In this document: piece by piece, positions 5,702 to 5,897 of the stretch
How positions within the stretch are numbered: position 1 is the first letter of the stretch
Layout of the letters: each line of letters starts with the position of its first letter
From: Actinomycetota bacterium
Lineage (GTDB): Bacteria; Actinomycetota; Thermoleophilia; Solirubrobacterales; Solirubrobacteraceae
Assembly (NCBI GenBank): GCA_005788585.1
Contig: SYBY01000363.1
Location: forward strand, 1-5,897
DNA length: 5,897 nucleotides
Direction of reading: 5' to 3'
Translations under genes and position numbers: made by a program
Notes under the pieces: generated by a model
The model's input: only the letters and a program-made list of their open reading frames with translations
Told to the model about the DNA's origin: nothing
Databases searched by the model: none

Positions 5702-5708
5702 TACCCTA
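5702..5708. promoter_or_regulatory. Putative shared bidirectional -10 (TACCCTA)
   Basis: This 7-bp stretch reads TACCCT rightward (5702-5707) and TAGGGT leftward (5708-5703), so both strands match TAnnnT. Leftward it sits 7 nt before the HD-protein ATG, a leaderless geometry. Rightward it is 64 nt before the murA ATG, leaving a leader of roughly 55-60 nt. No clear -35 was found for either direction. Confidence 0.35.
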
Positions 5709-5771
5709 ACCCAGCTTGCGCGCCTCGCTGACGGCCCCGTCCGCGCCGCTCGCATTGCCCCCCGCCCGCTT

Positions 5772-5897
5772 ATGGAGAAGTTCGTCATCCACGGTGGTGC
5801 GCCGCTCTCCGGCACGGTGATCCCGGCCGGAAACAAGAACGGTGCCCTGCCCATCCTCGCCGCTGCCGTCCTCACGGAGGACGAGGTGATCGTGCGC
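5772..5897 (+). CDS. murA: UDP-N-acetylglucosamine 1-carboxyvinyltransferase, N-terminal part
   Basis: The first 42 codons of MurA, which transfers enolpyruvate from PEP to UDP-GlcNAc as the first committed step of peptidoglycan synthesis in the cytosol; the gene runs off the window. The start MEKFVIHGG-APLSGTV is the family's opening strand, followed by P18-A-G-N-K22-N23-G-A-L-P-I-L-A-A-A. K22 and N23 fall at the same numbers as the substrate-contacting K22 and N23 of E. coli MurA. The loop reads A-G-N-K-N instead of the common S-G-A-K-N. The catalytic Cys (about residue 115) lies beyond the edge, so it cannot be seen whether this copy has Cys or the fosfomycin-resistant Asp. The pyrimidine-rich 15 nt before the ATG contain no Shine-Dalgarno. 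A MurA-like paralogue cannot be excluded from 42 residues. Confidence 0.92.
   Translation, partial: MEKFVIHGGAPLSGTVIPAGNKNGALPILAAAVLTEDEVIVR

Noticed and set aside
5687..5707. TTGCGA (5687-5692) as the -35 for TACCCT in the murA direction
   Set aside because: The spacer is only 9 nt, far from the 16-18 nt needed.

Overview
The window is very GC-rich DNA with strong G/C bias at third codon positions. Six genes are well supported and a seventh is doubtful at the left edge. The closest family resemblances (an actinobacterial-type DUF389 membrane protein, a secreted propeller with a basic C-terminal beta-domain, a MurA with an A-G-N-K-N start) suggest a deep-branching actinobacterium, most likely Thermoleophilia/Solirubrobacterales. 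That placement is inference, since no rRNA or marker gene is complete here.

Left edge (1-239): a near-perfect actinobacterial/Firmicute-type LexA (SOS) box, CGAACA-TC-TGTTCG, lies at 147-160. It overlaps the start of a leftward reading frame that runs off the window. To its right comes a DUF389 inner-membrane protein (240-1241, +). The DUF389 3' end overlaps by 59 bp the 3' end of a leftward isocitrate/isopropylmalate dehydrogenase family gene (1183-2283, -), whose substrate pocket is isocitrate-like but whose cofactor pocket is neither classical NADP nor classical NAD.

Middle (2284-5051): divergent from the dehydrogenase across 53 bp is a small protein (2337-2672, +) built of two copies of a C-x2-C...C-x3-H zinc-binding-like module. 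It ends 6 bp from the end of a large leftward secreted protein (2679-5051, -). That protein has a signal peptide, a seven-repeat beta-propeller with cysteine pairs in the inter-blade loops, a Pro/Gly linker, two internally duplicated Cys-rich regions, and a basic C-terminal beta-domain.

Right edge (5052-5897): an HD-domain phosphohydrolase-like gene (5123-5695, -) lies 71 bp upstream of the propeller gene in the same orientation. It is divergent from the N-terminus of murA (5772 onward, +), which is cut by the window end.

No single pathway links these genes. They look like a chromosomal stretch of mostly independent units, with short intergenic gaps, one convergent overlap and two divergent pairs. 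A recurring feature is a TAnnnT -10-like hexamer 6-11 nt before the start codon, with no well-placed independent Shine-Dalgarno, suggesting leaderless or nearly leaderless mRNAs. No tRNA, rRNA, IS element, CRISPR array or convincing intrinsic terminator was seen.
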